In this document: positions 14,381-21,481 of the stretch, piece after piece
Layout: the number at the start of each line of letters is the position of its first letter
How positions within the stretch are numbered: the first letter of the stretch is position 1
NCBI GenBank assembly: GCA_937888725.1
Contig: CALARE010000041.1
Coordinates: forward strand, 1-21,481
Origin: an uncultured Alphaproteobacteria bacterium
GTDB taxonomy: Bacteria > Pseudomonadota > Alphaproteobacteria > CAAHEQ01 > UBA3637
DNA: 21,481 bases
Direction: 5' to 3'
The notes under the pieces: generated by a model
Seen by the model: the letters and a program-made list of their open reading frames with translations, nothing else
Databases searched by the model: none
What the model was told of the DNA's origin: nothing
Program-made: the position numbers and the translations under genes

Positions 14381-15996
14381 TCATCTTGTCTTTTCAATAC
14401 ATCAGCTAATACCATATATAAGCGTCCAATATCAGAGCCAATTAAAATACTCATCAAAAGTTTGTTTTCATCTTCTTTTTGCACTTCTTTCATCATATCT
14501 TCAAATTCCGTCATATATCTGGTAATAGCTTGATTAAAGTCTTCATTTTCAATGTATAATTCTTTAATTTGTCGGTGTTGTGTTTCTGAAATCATTTTAG
14601 TAATGTGACGCATGAAGACTGTTTTATCGCCATCATAATATTTTTTCCACAACGATGATTCGGCTTTTGGTGAAAAAATGTGTGCCATATCAATTGAAAA
14701 TGTTTGCAATTTATCTAAAATTGAGGAGGCATTTTGTAGAAAATCAACGGGTTTTTTTATGGATATTTCATTTTGTGTTTGATTATTGTTTTCTAAATTA
14801 TGTGGAGAGGCAATCTGAGCGGTTTCTTTTAACTCAATTGTTGCAGATTTTAATTTTTCAACGGTGTTATCAAGTGTCTGGATAATGTTTTCATGGTGCG
14901 ATTTGAGCGTTGTATCAAGATCATTAATTTTTTGTGAGGATGAAACAAGCATTTTCTCTAAAGTTTCTTGATGGTTTTTAATGAAAGATTCAGCTTGCAT
15001 AAGCGTATTATTATGGCTACGGACAGATGTTTGAGCTTTTAAAATAATATCTTCATGATTTTTTAAAAATGAATCTGATTTTTCAAGAGCTTCTGTTTGA
15101 ATATTAAGAACGGCCTTAGCCTGTTTTAATCTACTTTCTAGTTGTGTTTCCTTTTTATTTGAAATTTGTTCATAGTCGCTAATAAGTTCTTTTATGTTAA
15201 CAAGATTTGCTTCAATTTTTTCAGAGGTTGTTTGTGTCCCTACTAAAATGTTTCTCGCATTTGTATCTGATTCTTTTAGTGTTGTTTCAATTTTTTTCAA
15301 TTCACTAGATACATTTTGTAAATCATTGATTGCTGGTTCAAATGTAAGATTTGTTTCTTTTATTAATCGTTGTAATAAAGCTAATTTTTCATTAAATGAA
15401 ACAGCACTTTGAGAAACTTGTTTCCCTGCTTTTAATGTGTGCGAATTTAATCTATCTACACTTTCAGAGATTTCTCTAATACTATTGGATGTATTAATAC
15501 TTAGTTGTTGAATTGTGTGAGCTATTTCTTCAGACCAATGATTAAGTTGTGTGCTTAAATCTTGTGTTTGATGGGCGGTTGTTGCATAAACTTTTTTAAA
15601 TTCTTGGACTTGTTCGCGTAATGTTTTTATAATAGACCTTGTATATGTTGCCCCATTATTTGTTGGATAAATAAGTTCGCCAAGAAAAGACCGTAAGGAT
15701 TGTGATTCATATTCAAGTTGATTTGCTCTATCAAAATAGGAACTAATTAAAATTGCAATAACAATTGGAATAAAAAGACCACATAATCCTCCGATAAACT
15801 CTGCGGGGGATAATTCATGGCGAGTGTTCCACCATCCTGAAGAAAACAAATAATCCCAAATAAAAGCAAGCCAGACCGCTGAAAAAATTGCAGCAGCAAT
15901 AAATCCTTTTTTATCCCACCAAGGTTGTTTGATTGGTTTATCAATGTTGAGAACTAAATCTTCTTGATGAGGTAAATTGTTTTGGGTTATAAACAT
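14377..15996 (-). CDS. Membrane-anchored coiled-coil protein, unknown function
   Basis: A 539-residue protein. A short cytoplasmic N terminus leads to two membrane helices (about 31-52 and 66-86) split by a tryptophan-rich loop, a long coiled coil (about 120-390) rich in Gln, Lys, Ser and Thr, a polar Asn-rich break (about 398-412), and a compact C-terminal domain (about 417-538) with SLWKKYYDGDKTVFMRHI and ILIGSDIGRLYMVLADVLKR. I recall similar architecture and endings in uncharacterised alphaproteobacterial proteins, from memory only. The coiled coil has a 14-residue repeat: KNHEDI (312), RSHNNT (326), KNHQET (340), with a degenerate copy KSHHEN (365). AAGGAG before ATG is good. It follows miaA but has its own promoter, and its stop overlaps the kinase stop by four bases. 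A cell-envelope or structural role is possible but not shown. Confidence 0.85.
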   Translation of the reverse strand: MFITQNNLPHQEDLVLNIDKPIKQPWWDKKGFIAAAIFSAVWLAFIWDYLFSSGWWNTRHELSPAEFIGGLCGLFIPIVIAILISSYFDRANQLEYESQSLRSFLGELIYPTNNGATYTRSIIKTLREQVQEFKKVYATTAHQTQDLSTQLNHWSEEIAHTIQQLSINTSNSIREISESVDRLNSHTLKAGKQVSQSAVSFNEKLALLQRLIKETNLTFEPAINDLQNVSSELKKIETTLKESDTNARNILVGTQTTSEKIEANLVNIKELISDYEQISNKKETQLESRLKQAKAVLNIQTEALEKSDSFLKNHEDIILKAQTSVRSHNNTLMQAESFIKNHQETLEKMLVSSSQKINDLDTTLKSHHENIIQTLDNTVEKLKSATIELKETAQIASPHNLENNNQTQNEISIKKPVDFLQNASSILDKLQTFSIDMAHIFSPKAESSLWKKYYDGDKTVFMRHITKMISETQHRQIKELYIENEDFNQAITRYMTEFEDMMKEVQKEDENKLLMSILIGSDIGRLYMVLADVLKRQDD

Positions 15997-16025
15997 GTTG
16001 ACTCCTTATAAAAACACCTAGGGAA

Positions 16026-16054
16026 ATTATAATCATCTTTGTTTTTAAAAGCAA
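16026..16054 (-). promoter_or_regulatory. Promoter of the coiled-coil membrane protein gene
   Basis: On the minus strand TTGCTT (16049-16054), exactly 17 bases, then TATAAT (16026-16031), about 30 bases before the start. Its position in the 154-base gap after miaA suggests separate transcription from miaA. Confidence 0.55.
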
Positions 16055-16150
16055 GAAAAAACAACTCATATAAAATCAAAATATTTCTTAATTTTATTGA
16101 ATTAAAAAGTGTTTAAAAATTTTAAAAGAAAAAATAGACGGTTAAGCATC

Positions 16151-17002
16151 TTAAAAATATTCTTTTAAAATATTGTCGGCATTCTCTGGTGTGAAGGTAA
16201 TAGCGTTTTTGAATTGGTTTTTAAACCAAGTGATTTGTCTTTTTGCATAATGTCTTGTTTCTTGTGTGGCTTTAATAATCATTTCTTTATTGGTAATTTG
16301 ATTATCAATCCAATCAGATATTTGTTTGTATCCAATTGCTTTTGTAACGCCACCAGAAGCATTATTAGATTTAAGATATTTTACTTCATCAATTGCCCCA
16401 TTTTGTAGCATTTGAATAAATCTAGAATTGCACCGTTGATAAAGCCATGCTCTGTCGGGGTTTAAAAAGAATATTTTGAAGTTTTCATTAATAATTTTTA
16501 TTTTTGGTTGTTCTTGAAAATATTTAATAGATTTTCCAGTTGTTAGTTGGATTTCTAAAGCTCGCTTCAATCTCTGAGGGTCTTGTGCGTTGCAGTCAAT
16601 AACTTTTGCTTTTATTTCTTCAATAGGCATATTCCGTACCAATTCTCGTATATTGGGATCAATATCTGGCATAGGAGATATCCCTTCAACAAGTGTTTTT
16701 ATGTACATGCCAGTTCCACCAACGAAAATTGGATTTTTAAGAGAGTTTATAATGGATTTTACATCATTTAACCATGATGTAACACATGCTGTTGTGTTGA
16801 AATCTAGATAGCCATATAAATGATGAGGAATTCCTTGTTGTTCATCAAATGTCGGTCGTGCAGACAGAATGGTGAGATCTTGATAAACTTGCAAAGCATC
16901 AGCGTTTACAATTTCACCTTCTATATGTTTTGCTAATTTTAAAGCAAAAGAAGATTTTCCGCTTGCGGTTGGGCCGACAATGATAGGGATAGTTTTTTGC
17001 AT
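16151..17002 (-). CDS. miaA: tRNA dimethylallyltransferase MiaA
   Basis: Transfers a dimethylallyl group to N6 of A37 in tRNAs that read UNN codons. Seen in 283 residues: P-loop GPTASGKS (10-17), VNADALQVYQDLTILSARP (32-50) with the catalytic Asp35, GGTGMYIKTLVEGI (95-108), QRLKRALEI (143-151), GVTKAIGYKQ (218-227) and YAKRQITWFKNQ (252-263). It is a little shorter than usual because the segment before QRLKRALE lacks most of the usual DPxxAxRLxPND stretch: only NAQDP is present. Active-site motifs remain, so it is probably active. First gene on the minus strand here, divergent from lptE. Confidence 0.95.
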   Translation of the reverse strand: MQKTIPIIVGPTASGKSSFALKLAKHIEGEIVNADALQVYQDLTILSARPTFDEQQGIPHHLYGYLDFNTTACVTSWLNDVKSIINSLKNPIFVGGTGMYIKTLVEGISPMPDIDPNIRELVRNMPIEEIKAKVIDCNAQDPQRLKRALEIQLTTGKSIKYFQEQPKIKIINENFKIFFLNPDRAWLYQRCNSRFIQMLQNGAIDEVKYLKSNNASGGVTKAIGYKQISDWIDNQITNKEMIIKATQETRHYAKRQITWFKNQFKNAITFTPENADNILKEYF

Positions 17003-17030
17003 AGAAATGTTATGTTTTTCCTTGTATTTT

Positions 17031-17061
17031 TTGATAAAAGACGTTAAAGTAATAGTATAAT
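17031..17061 (+). promoter_or_regulatory. Possible promoter of lptE-holA
   Basis: TTGATA (17031-17036), 19 bases, then a perfect TATAAT (17056-17061), 54 bases before lptE. The same bases on the minus strand hold TATACT (17054-17059), a possible -10 for miaA, so divergent promoters may overlap. Confidence 0.4.
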
Positions 17062-17115
17062 ATTTTTGCTAAAAAATCAACCAAAAGGTTTCTTTTGTTT
17101 TTTTATAGAGGATTT

Positions 17116-17634
17116 ATGTTTTTAAAAAAAATCATTTTAAGTTGTTTTATGCTTGTTTCTGGATGTGGTTTTACACCCTTATATTATGCAGGTGATGAGT
17201 TAGCGAAAACAGAACAGGTTTTTGTTGCTCCTATTTCAGAATATAATGGGTATGTTTTAAGACAGGAAATTGAAAATACACTTAATCCAAAGCATATTAA
17301 TGGTCCTAAAAAATATATTTTAGAGGTTAATTTGGATAACCCATCATTATCTGATCAAAGCATACAGGGGGATAATTTTGCAAGTCGTAAAAAGATGACA
17401 CTTACCGCTAAATACAAATTAATCGATAAAGAAACAAACAAGGTTTTATTATCTTCTTCAACAACCGCACTGGGTGCATTTAACGTTTTTTATGAGCCAT
17501 ATACAACCTATCAAGCTGAAACAAAGCAAACTCAAGATTTGGTTAAGATTGTATCAAACAATATTGTTTTGCAAGTGGTGGCATATTTGAAGCAACAAGA
17601 GGTAAATAGTGAAAGCAAAGCCAGCACAAATTGA
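17116..17634 (+). CDS. lptE: LPS-assembly lipoprotein LptE
   Basis: Outer-membrane lipoprotein that plugs the LptD barrel and helps place LPS on the cell surface. The 172 residues start with a lipoprotein signal peptide: basic MFLKK, a hydrophobic core, then a lipobox ending in VSG|C (Cys18), with mature CGFTPLYY, typical of alphaproteobacterial LptE. The rest is an alternating alpha-beta domain with EIENTLNPKH and SRKKMTLTAKYKLID. Start 17116 was preferred over an in-frame ATG at 17095 because AGAGG at 17107-17111 precedes it and it gives a proper signal peptide. Its end overlaps holA by 26 bases. The pairing with holA is a usual alphaproteobacterial arrangement and implies an LPS-bearing outer membrane. 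Confidence 0.9.
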   Translation: MFLKKIILSCFMLVSGCGFTPLYYAGDELAKTEQVFVAPISEYNGYVLRQEIENTLNPKHINGPKKYILEVNLDNPSLSDQSIQGDNFASRKKMTLTAKYKLIDKETNKVLLSSSTTALGAFNVFYEPYTTYQAETKQTQDLVKIVSNNIVLQVVAYLKQQEVNSESKASTN

Positions 17635-18637
17635 GTCTTTAAAAAAACAGATTTGTTCTGTTTTTAAAATGGCACTTGTTCATGGTTCTGATTTTGGTGT
17701 TGTAGAAGATTGTGCACAACGCATTATCCGAATGGTTATCCCTGATAAAAACGAGTTTTCACTTATTAAACTAACAAAATCTCATTTAAAAGAAGCACCA
17801 ACTCGTTTGTTAGATGAGGGAAATATGTCTTCCTTTTTAGGAGGGAGAAAATTAATTTGGTTAAAAGATGCTGATAACACCCTTACTGAATCGATTGAAA
17901 GTTATTTAAATTTTATACAAACAGATACTTTTTTATTGATAACAGCAGATGCTTTGCAAAAATCATCTGCTTTGCGTAGTTTGGCTGAAAACGCCTCAGA
18001 CGCTTTGGAGTTGGCATGCTATTCGGATGATGAAAAAGATACCCGTTTGTTGATATCATCTTATTTAAGAGAGCAGGGGTATACTCCCGATTCTGATGCG
18101 ATGGATTTTTTAGTGGATTCTTTAGTTGAAAATAGAATTATCACATTGTCCGAGCTGAATAAATTAATCACTTATTTAGGTAATAAAAAACAAATTTCAT
18201 TAACAGACGTACAAGCGGTTATTCCCAAAACAGAAGCTGCTTCATTTGATGAATTATGTCAGGCTGTTTCACTTGGTAAACAACAATTGGCTGATAAAAT
18301 ATGTCGTAATTTACTTGTAAATGGTGAAACGCCTGTTTCAATTGTTCGTATATTAATGGGACATTTTAACAAACTTTTACTTGGTATAGATATGTTAGAG
18401 AATGGTGTTTCAAAAGATGACATATTGAAAAAAGTATTAAGAGCGAATCAATTTAAACAAAAAGATATTATGATGTCTCAGATCTATTTGTGGAAAAAAA
18501 CATATGTTTTAAAAGTATTGCAATTATTACTTGAAACTGAAAAGCAAACAAAAACATCTGAACTGCCTGCTGAATTAATGCTAGAACGGACAGTTACAGC
18601 AATAACGGGTATTCCTAAAAAAATTAAGAGATATTAA
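17609..18637 (+). CDS. holA: DNA polymerase III subunit delta
   Basis: Clamp-loader wrench subunit that opens the beta sliding clamp during replication. The 342 residues match the family: an AAA+-like N-terminal domain with ALVHGSDFGVVEDCAQRI (about 22-39), LLDEGNMSSFLGGRKLIWLKDAD (67-89), an alpha-helical lid, and a C-terminal collar domain with IVRILMGHFNKLLL. It starts with GTG; AAGAGG at 17597-17602 is six bases upstream, inside lptE, indicating translational coupling. Its TAA abuts the TAA of convergent radC with no base between. Confidence 0.93.
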   Translation: MKAKPAQIESLKKQICSVFKMALVHGSDFGVVEDCAQRIIRMVIPDKNEFSLIKLTKSHLKEAPTRLLDEGNMSSFLGGRKLIWLKDADNTLTESIESYLNFIQTDTFLLITADALQKSSALRSLAENASDALELACYSDDEKDTRLLISSYLREQGYTPDSDAMDFLVDSLVENRIITLSELNKLITYLGNKKQISLTDVQAVIPKTEAASFDELCQAVSLGKQQLADKICRNLLVNGETPVSIVRILMGHFNKLLLGIDMLENGVSKDDILKKVLRANQFKQKDIMMSQIYLWKKTYVLKVLQLLLETEKQTKTSELPAELMLERTVTAITGIPKKIKRY

Positions 18638-19357
18638 TTAAATATTTTTAATAATTCCTCTGTTTTTGATGGAATAAACTTGATTATTTCCAACGATTAA
18701 ATGGTCCTCAAGCTCAATAGCAAGCGTTGCAAGTTGCTCAGCTAACATATGCGTATTTTTGATGTCTGAGTCAGATGGTACAGGTCTTCCAGAGGGATGA
18801 TTATGAACCAAAATGATGCTAGCTGCTTTTGTGGAAACACATTGATTGATAATTTCTGAAGGCATTATTTTAACACTTTCTCTTGCATTTGTATTAGAGA
18901 TGGTTGTTGTAATAACCTTTTTCTTTCGATTTAAATAAATAATCATCAAATATTCACGGTCTTGATGAGATAATTGAAGGCGGAGAAAATCTAAAATCGA
19001 ATCCCAATCATCAAGATATGTTTCTTTTTTAACTTTTGGTGACAGCATTTGTAAACATGTCGCTTCAACTGTTTTGAGCAAACAAATCGTGCTTTCTTTT
19101 ACGCCTTTAACGTCTTTTAACATTTCAATAGGAGCATTTAATACATCCCTTAATGTTACAAATTTACGTAAAAGTTGTTTTGCAATTGGCTTAACATCCT
19201 TTCGTGGGATAGAATACATGAGTAAAACTTCTAAAAGTTCAATTTCTGTAAGAGATGTGCCACCTTTATCTAGAACCTTATCTTTCATTCTAGAACGATG
19301 TCCAATATAATCAGGAATAACGGTTTCATTATTTTCTACTGTCAAAATAACCCCCAT
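18638..19357 (-). CDS. radC: RadC/JAB-family protein (UPF0758)
   Basis: Member of the RadC family, MPN/JAMM-fold proteins of unclear role; the name comes from an old repair phenotype later reassigned. The 239 residues carry an N-terminal HhH-like region (IELLEVLLMYSIPRKDVKPIAKQLL; DVKGVKEST) and a C-terminal JAMM metal motif HNHPSG (185-190) continuing to Ser195 and Asp198. The start is set at 19357, one base past the map stop, which gives the family's usual distance to PDYIGHRSRMKDK. An in-frame ATG at 19417 would add 20 residues and overlap map by 59 bases. No clear ribosome binding site is seen, so translation is probably coupled to map. Confidence 0.92.
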   Translation of the reverse strand: MGVILTVENNETVIPDYIGHRSRMKDKVLDKGGTSLTEIELLEVLLMYSIPRKDVKPIAKQLLRKFVTLRDVLNAPIEMLKDVKGVKESTICLLKTVEATCLQMLSPKVKKETYLDDWDSILDFLRLQLSHQDREYLMIIYLNRKKKVITTTISNTNARESVKIMPSEIINQCVSTKAASIILVHNHPSGRPVPSDSDIKNTHMLAEQLATLAIELEDHLIVGNNQVYSIKNRGIIKNI

Positions 19358-19358
19358 T

Positions 19359-20147
19359 TTACTTATACGGTGGAAAGGTATATCCTTTAGGTGACAAAGT
19401 GAAAATTTCATATCCATTTTCTGTAATCCCTAAAGAATGCTCAAATTGTGCGGAAAGGGATCTATCCTTTGTAATGGCTGTCCAACCATCTGCTAAAATA
19501 GTTGCTTGATGTGTTCCAATATTAACCATTGGTTCAACTGTAAATATCATGCCAGGAACAAGCTTCGTTCCTGTGCCTGGTGTGCCATAATTTAAAATAT
19601 TTGGTTGAGCGTGAAAAACTTTACCAATCCCATGGCCACAAAAATCAAGAACAACAGAATAGTTTGAACGAGCTGCTAATTTTTGCATGGCATATCCAAT
19701 ATCGCCTGTTGTATTTCCAGGAATACATTGCTCAATCCCCGCCATCATTGTCGCATATGTTGTTTCAACCAAACGACGCGCTTTAAGTGGCGGTTTTCCA
19801 ACATAATACATTCGAGAGGTATCACCATACCACCCGTTTAAGATAACAGTTACATCAATATTAATGATGTCCCCATCTTGTAAAATCTTTTTTTCAGAAG
19901 GAATCCCGTGACAAATCACATGATTGGGTGAGATACAGGTTGATTTTGGATATCCGTTATAACCAATGCATGCAGAAATACCCCCGTTTTTTCGCATAAA
20001 AGCATCCATCAAATCGTCTAAGTAACCCGTTGAAACACCTGGTTTTACAAATGGGGTAATGTAATCAAGTGTTTCAGCGGCTAGACGACCTGCTTTTCGC
20101 ATGCCATCAAATTCTTCAATTGGGTAAATTGTAACATTCTTAATCAT
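19359..20147 (-). CDS. map: Type I methionine aminopeptidase
   Basis: Removes the initiator methionine from nascent proteins. All ligands of the dinuclear metal site are present in the 262 residues: Asp98 (NIDVT), Asp109 (YGDTSRM), His172 (CGHGIG), Glu205 (VEPM) and Glu236 (FEHS), plus the substrate-site His80 (CHGIP). There is no N-terminal zinc-finger extension, as in bacterial type Ia enzymes. It precedes radC on one message and is divergent from the small membrane peptide gene and rpoH. The ribosome binding site is weak. Confidence 0.97.
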   Translation of the reverse strand: MIKNVTIYPIEEFDGMRKAGRLAAETLDYITPFVKPGVSTGYLDDLMDAFMRKNGGISACIGYNGYPKSTCISPNHVICHGIPSEKKILQDGDIINIDVTVILNGWYGDTSRMYYVGKPPLKARRLVETTYATMMAGIEQCIPGNTTGDIGYAMQKLAARSNYSVVLDFCGHGIGKVFHAQPNILNYGTPGTGTKLVPGMIFTVEPMVNIGTHQATILADGWTAITKDRSLSAQFEHSLGITENGYEIFTLSPKGYTFPPYK

Positions 20148-20214
20148 TGTATACTCATTAATAACTAACTTACTAACACAATAGCTTTTTTTTTGTTTTT
20201 TAGCAAGAAAAATC

Positions 20215-20242
20215 TTGTTGAAGAAAAATTTAATGTTATAAT
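20215..20242 (+). promoter_or_regulatory. Promoter of the 29-residue peptide gene
   Basis: TTGTTG (20215-20220), 16 bases, then a perfect TATAAT (20237-20242), 33 bases before the small start codon. Confidence 0.5.
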
Positions 20243-20275
20243 CTTGATAAATTAAATAATGAGAAAGGATAGGCT

Positions 20276-20365
20276 ATGTTTTCATTACAAAAATGCTTAA
20301 TGGCAGGTATTATTGTTTTTTTTATACTGTATTATATGCTTAGGAATTCACCGCTTACAAATTAA
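20276..20365 (+). CDS. Probable 29-residue single-pass membrane peptide
   Basis: ATG at 20276 to TAA at 20365 encodes 29 residues: MFSLQK, a hydrophobic core of about 15 residues (CLMAGIIVFFILYYML), then a polar RNSPLTN tail. AAAGGA at 20264-20269 gives an ideal six-base spacing, and a promoter-like pair lies just upstream. The combination of promoter, ribosome binding site and membrane-helix composition argues for a real gene, though AT-rich DNA favours hydrophobic codons by chance. No family recognised. It lies 178 bases before rpoH, which has its own promoter. Confidence 0.55.
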   Translation: MFSLQKCLMAGIIVFFILYYMLRNSPLTN

Positions 20366-20437
20366 TTTTTTATTTTCAAAATAAAATCATCTGTTTTTTT
20401 AATAAAGAATGAAACTTGGATATTTAAAAATATTTGG

Positions 20438-20466
20438 TTGACAATCTTTTTGGTATTTGCTATAGT
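20438..20466 (+). promoter_or_regulatory. Sigma-70 promoter of rpoH
   Basis: Consensus TTGACA (20438-20443), exactly 17 bases, then TATAGT (20461-20466). Expected transcription start near 20473, giving a leader of about 70 bases. This is the best promoter in the window. No sigma-32-type element was recognised beside it. Confidence 0.8.
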
Positions 20467-20493
20467 CTACTTACCTAAGAAGGGGTGGGTCTT

Positions 20494-20510
20494 GTCTCTA
20501 GTAGAGAGAC
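20494..20510 (+). promoter_or_regulatory. Hairpin in the rpoH leader
   Basis: GTCTCT (20494-20499) pairs with AGAGAC (20505-20510) around an AGTAG loop, in the untranslated leader about 20 bases before the ribosome binding site GAAAGGA. It lacks a T tract, so it is not a terminator; it could protect the RNA or affect translation. Confidence 0.5.
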
Positions 20511-20543
20511 TCAAATTATATTGCTTTTTGAAAGGATATAAAA

Positions 20544-21425
20544 ATGGCACAAACACGTACAAATGTACTATCACTATTATACTCAAGAAATTCATTATCT
20601 CTTTATTTGGCTGAAGTTAATAAATTTCCTATGCTTGATGCAGATCAAGAATATATGCTTGCAAAACGTTTTCATGATGATAATGATATTAATGCTGCTC
20701 ATCAATTGACAACATCTCACTTGCGATTGGCTGCAAAAGTTGCACTTTCATTTAGACATTATGGTTTATCATTAGCGGATTTAATTTCTGAAGCAAATAT
20801 TGGTTTAATGCAAGCAATTAAGCGTTTTGATCCTGATAAAGGTTTTCGTTTGGCAACTTATGCAATTTGGTGGATAAAAGCCTCTATTTCAGAATTTATT
20901 TTAAAATCTTGGTCGTTGGTTAAAATAGGGACGGTTGCAACACAAAAACGCCTTTTTTATAATCTACATAAAATTAAATCTCGCTTAGGTTTGTATGATG
21001 AAACAAGTTTAAACGATGAAACAGCAGAGCAAATTTCAAAAATGCTTGGCGTTACAAAAAAAGATGTTATTGAGATGGAACAGCGATTGAGTGGGGATTC
21101 GTCTTTAAATGCAACATTGTCTTCTGACACGGGAACTGACCATCAAGATATGTTAGCTGATTCTGCTATTTCTATCGAAGAAGATCTTGGTAATCGAGAA
21201 GATATGGCTTTAAAAAAACGACTCCTTTTACAGGCAATTGAAACATTATCAGATAGGGAAAAGACAATTATTTCAAAACGTTTTTTAACAGATGATCCTG
21301 TGACTTTGGAAGATTTAGGTATTCAATTTAAAATTAGCAGAGAGAGAATCCGTCAAATTGAAAATAAGGCGTTTGAAAAGATTTCAAAATATGTAAAGGC
21401 ACAGGCAGCACATCTTGTGATTTAA
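20544..21425 (+). CDS. rpoH: Heat-shock sigma factor RpoH (sigma-32)
   Basis: Alternative sigma factor for heat-shock and protein-quality genes. The 293 residues include region 1.2 (SLSLYLAEVNKFPMLDADQEYMLAKRF, 17-43), region 2 (LTTSHLRLAAKVALSF; DLISEANIGLMQAIKRFDPDKGFRLATYAIWWIKASI, 79-115), the RpoH box QKRLFYNLHK (134-143) that marks sigma-32 against other group 3 sigmas, and region 4 with LEDLGIQFKISRERIRQIENKAFEKI (255-280). The box has His where Arg is usual after NL. GAAAGGA (20531-20537) is the ribosome binding site. Single gene with its own promoter and terminator. Confidence 0.97.
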   Translation: MAQTRTNVLSLLYSRNSLSLYLAEVNKFPMLDADQEYMLAKRFHDDNDINAAHQLTTSHLRLAAKVALSFRHYGLSLADLISEANIGLMQAIKRFDPDKGFRLATYAIWWIKASISEFILKSWSLVKIGTVATQKRLFYNLHKIKSRLGLYDETSLNDETAEQISKMLGVTKKDVIEMEQRLSGDSSLNATLSSDTGTDHQDMLADSAISIEEDLGNREDMALKKRLLLQAIETLSDREKTIISKRFLTDDPVTLEDLGIQFKISRERIRQIENKAFEKISKYVKAQAAHLVI

Positions 21426-21450
21426 AAATATATTTTTTGTTTGAGTTAGT

Positions 21451-21478
21451 TAAAAGAGTCACATAAGTGGCTCTTTTA
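21451..21478 (+). terminator. Rho-independent terminator of rpoH
   Basis: A 12-bp stem (TAAAAGAGTCAC, 21451-21462; GTGGCTCTTTTA, 21467-21478) with one G-T pair and an ATAA loop, 25 bases past the rpoH stop. Its A and T flanks may let it work in both directions. Confidence 0.85.
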
Positions 21479-21481
21479 ATT

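Larger units (their letters stand above)
20148..20543. other. map-rpoH intergenic region
   Basis: This 396-base gap between divergent map and rpoH holds a promoter and a probable 29-codon membrane peptide gene (20215-20365), then a consensus promoter and hairpin-bearing leader for rpoH (20438-20543). Nothing else recognisable; no tRNA or known riboswitch was seen. Confidence 0.7.

Overview
The window is an AT-rich (about one-third G+C by eye), densely packed bacterial chromosome segment. The gene set points to an alphaproteobacterium: rsmG-parA-parB with consensus parS sites, an LptE whose mature end begins CGFTPLYY, a delta-subunit gene joined to lptE, a sigma-32 carrying an RpoH box, GatCAB, and a virB3-virB4 pair placed outside any vir operon. 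Low G+C plus scattered T4SS genes recalls Rickettsiales or other host-associated alphaproteobacteria, but the order is not proven. TGA is used as a stop (rsmG, lptE), so the standard bacterial code applies. The neighbourhood is probably origin-proximal because of parS and parAB; no origin is visible.

Layout. 1-2952: chromosome-segregation region. Nine parS sites flank rsmG-parA-parB, two upstream, one at the rsmG start codon, and six in the 511-base gap between parB and gatB; three of those six sit inside longer perfect palindromes. 2953-6189 (minus strand): gatC-gatA-gatB operon for tRNA transamidation. 6190-9255: divergent virB3-virB4 closed by a strong bidirectional terminator. 9259-10319: three small genes (a DUF378 membrane protein, a 128-residue orphan, and a 91-residue membrane protein coupled to mutS). 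10319-12937 (minus): mutS. 12980-14380: PhoR-like sensor kinase with an altered ATP lid motif. 14377-15996 (minus): 539-residue membrane-anchored coiled-coil protein of unknown role, with its own promoter, downstream of miaA (16151-17002, minus). 17116-18637: lptE-holA. 18638-20147 (minus): map-radC. 20148-20543: non-coding except for a probable 29-residue membrane peptide gene and the rpoH promoter and leader. 20544-21425: rpoH and its terminator.

Most genes are ordinary housekeeping genes in short operons, and three convergent pairs meet with 0-4 bases between stops. No transposon, prophage, CRISPR array, rRNA or tRNA gene was seen. The points most worth a second look are the parS array with extended, terminator-like palindromes, the parS embedded in the rsmG start, the isolated virB3-virB4 pair, the coiled-coil membrane protein, and several small membrane-protein genes with convincing ribosome binding sites.
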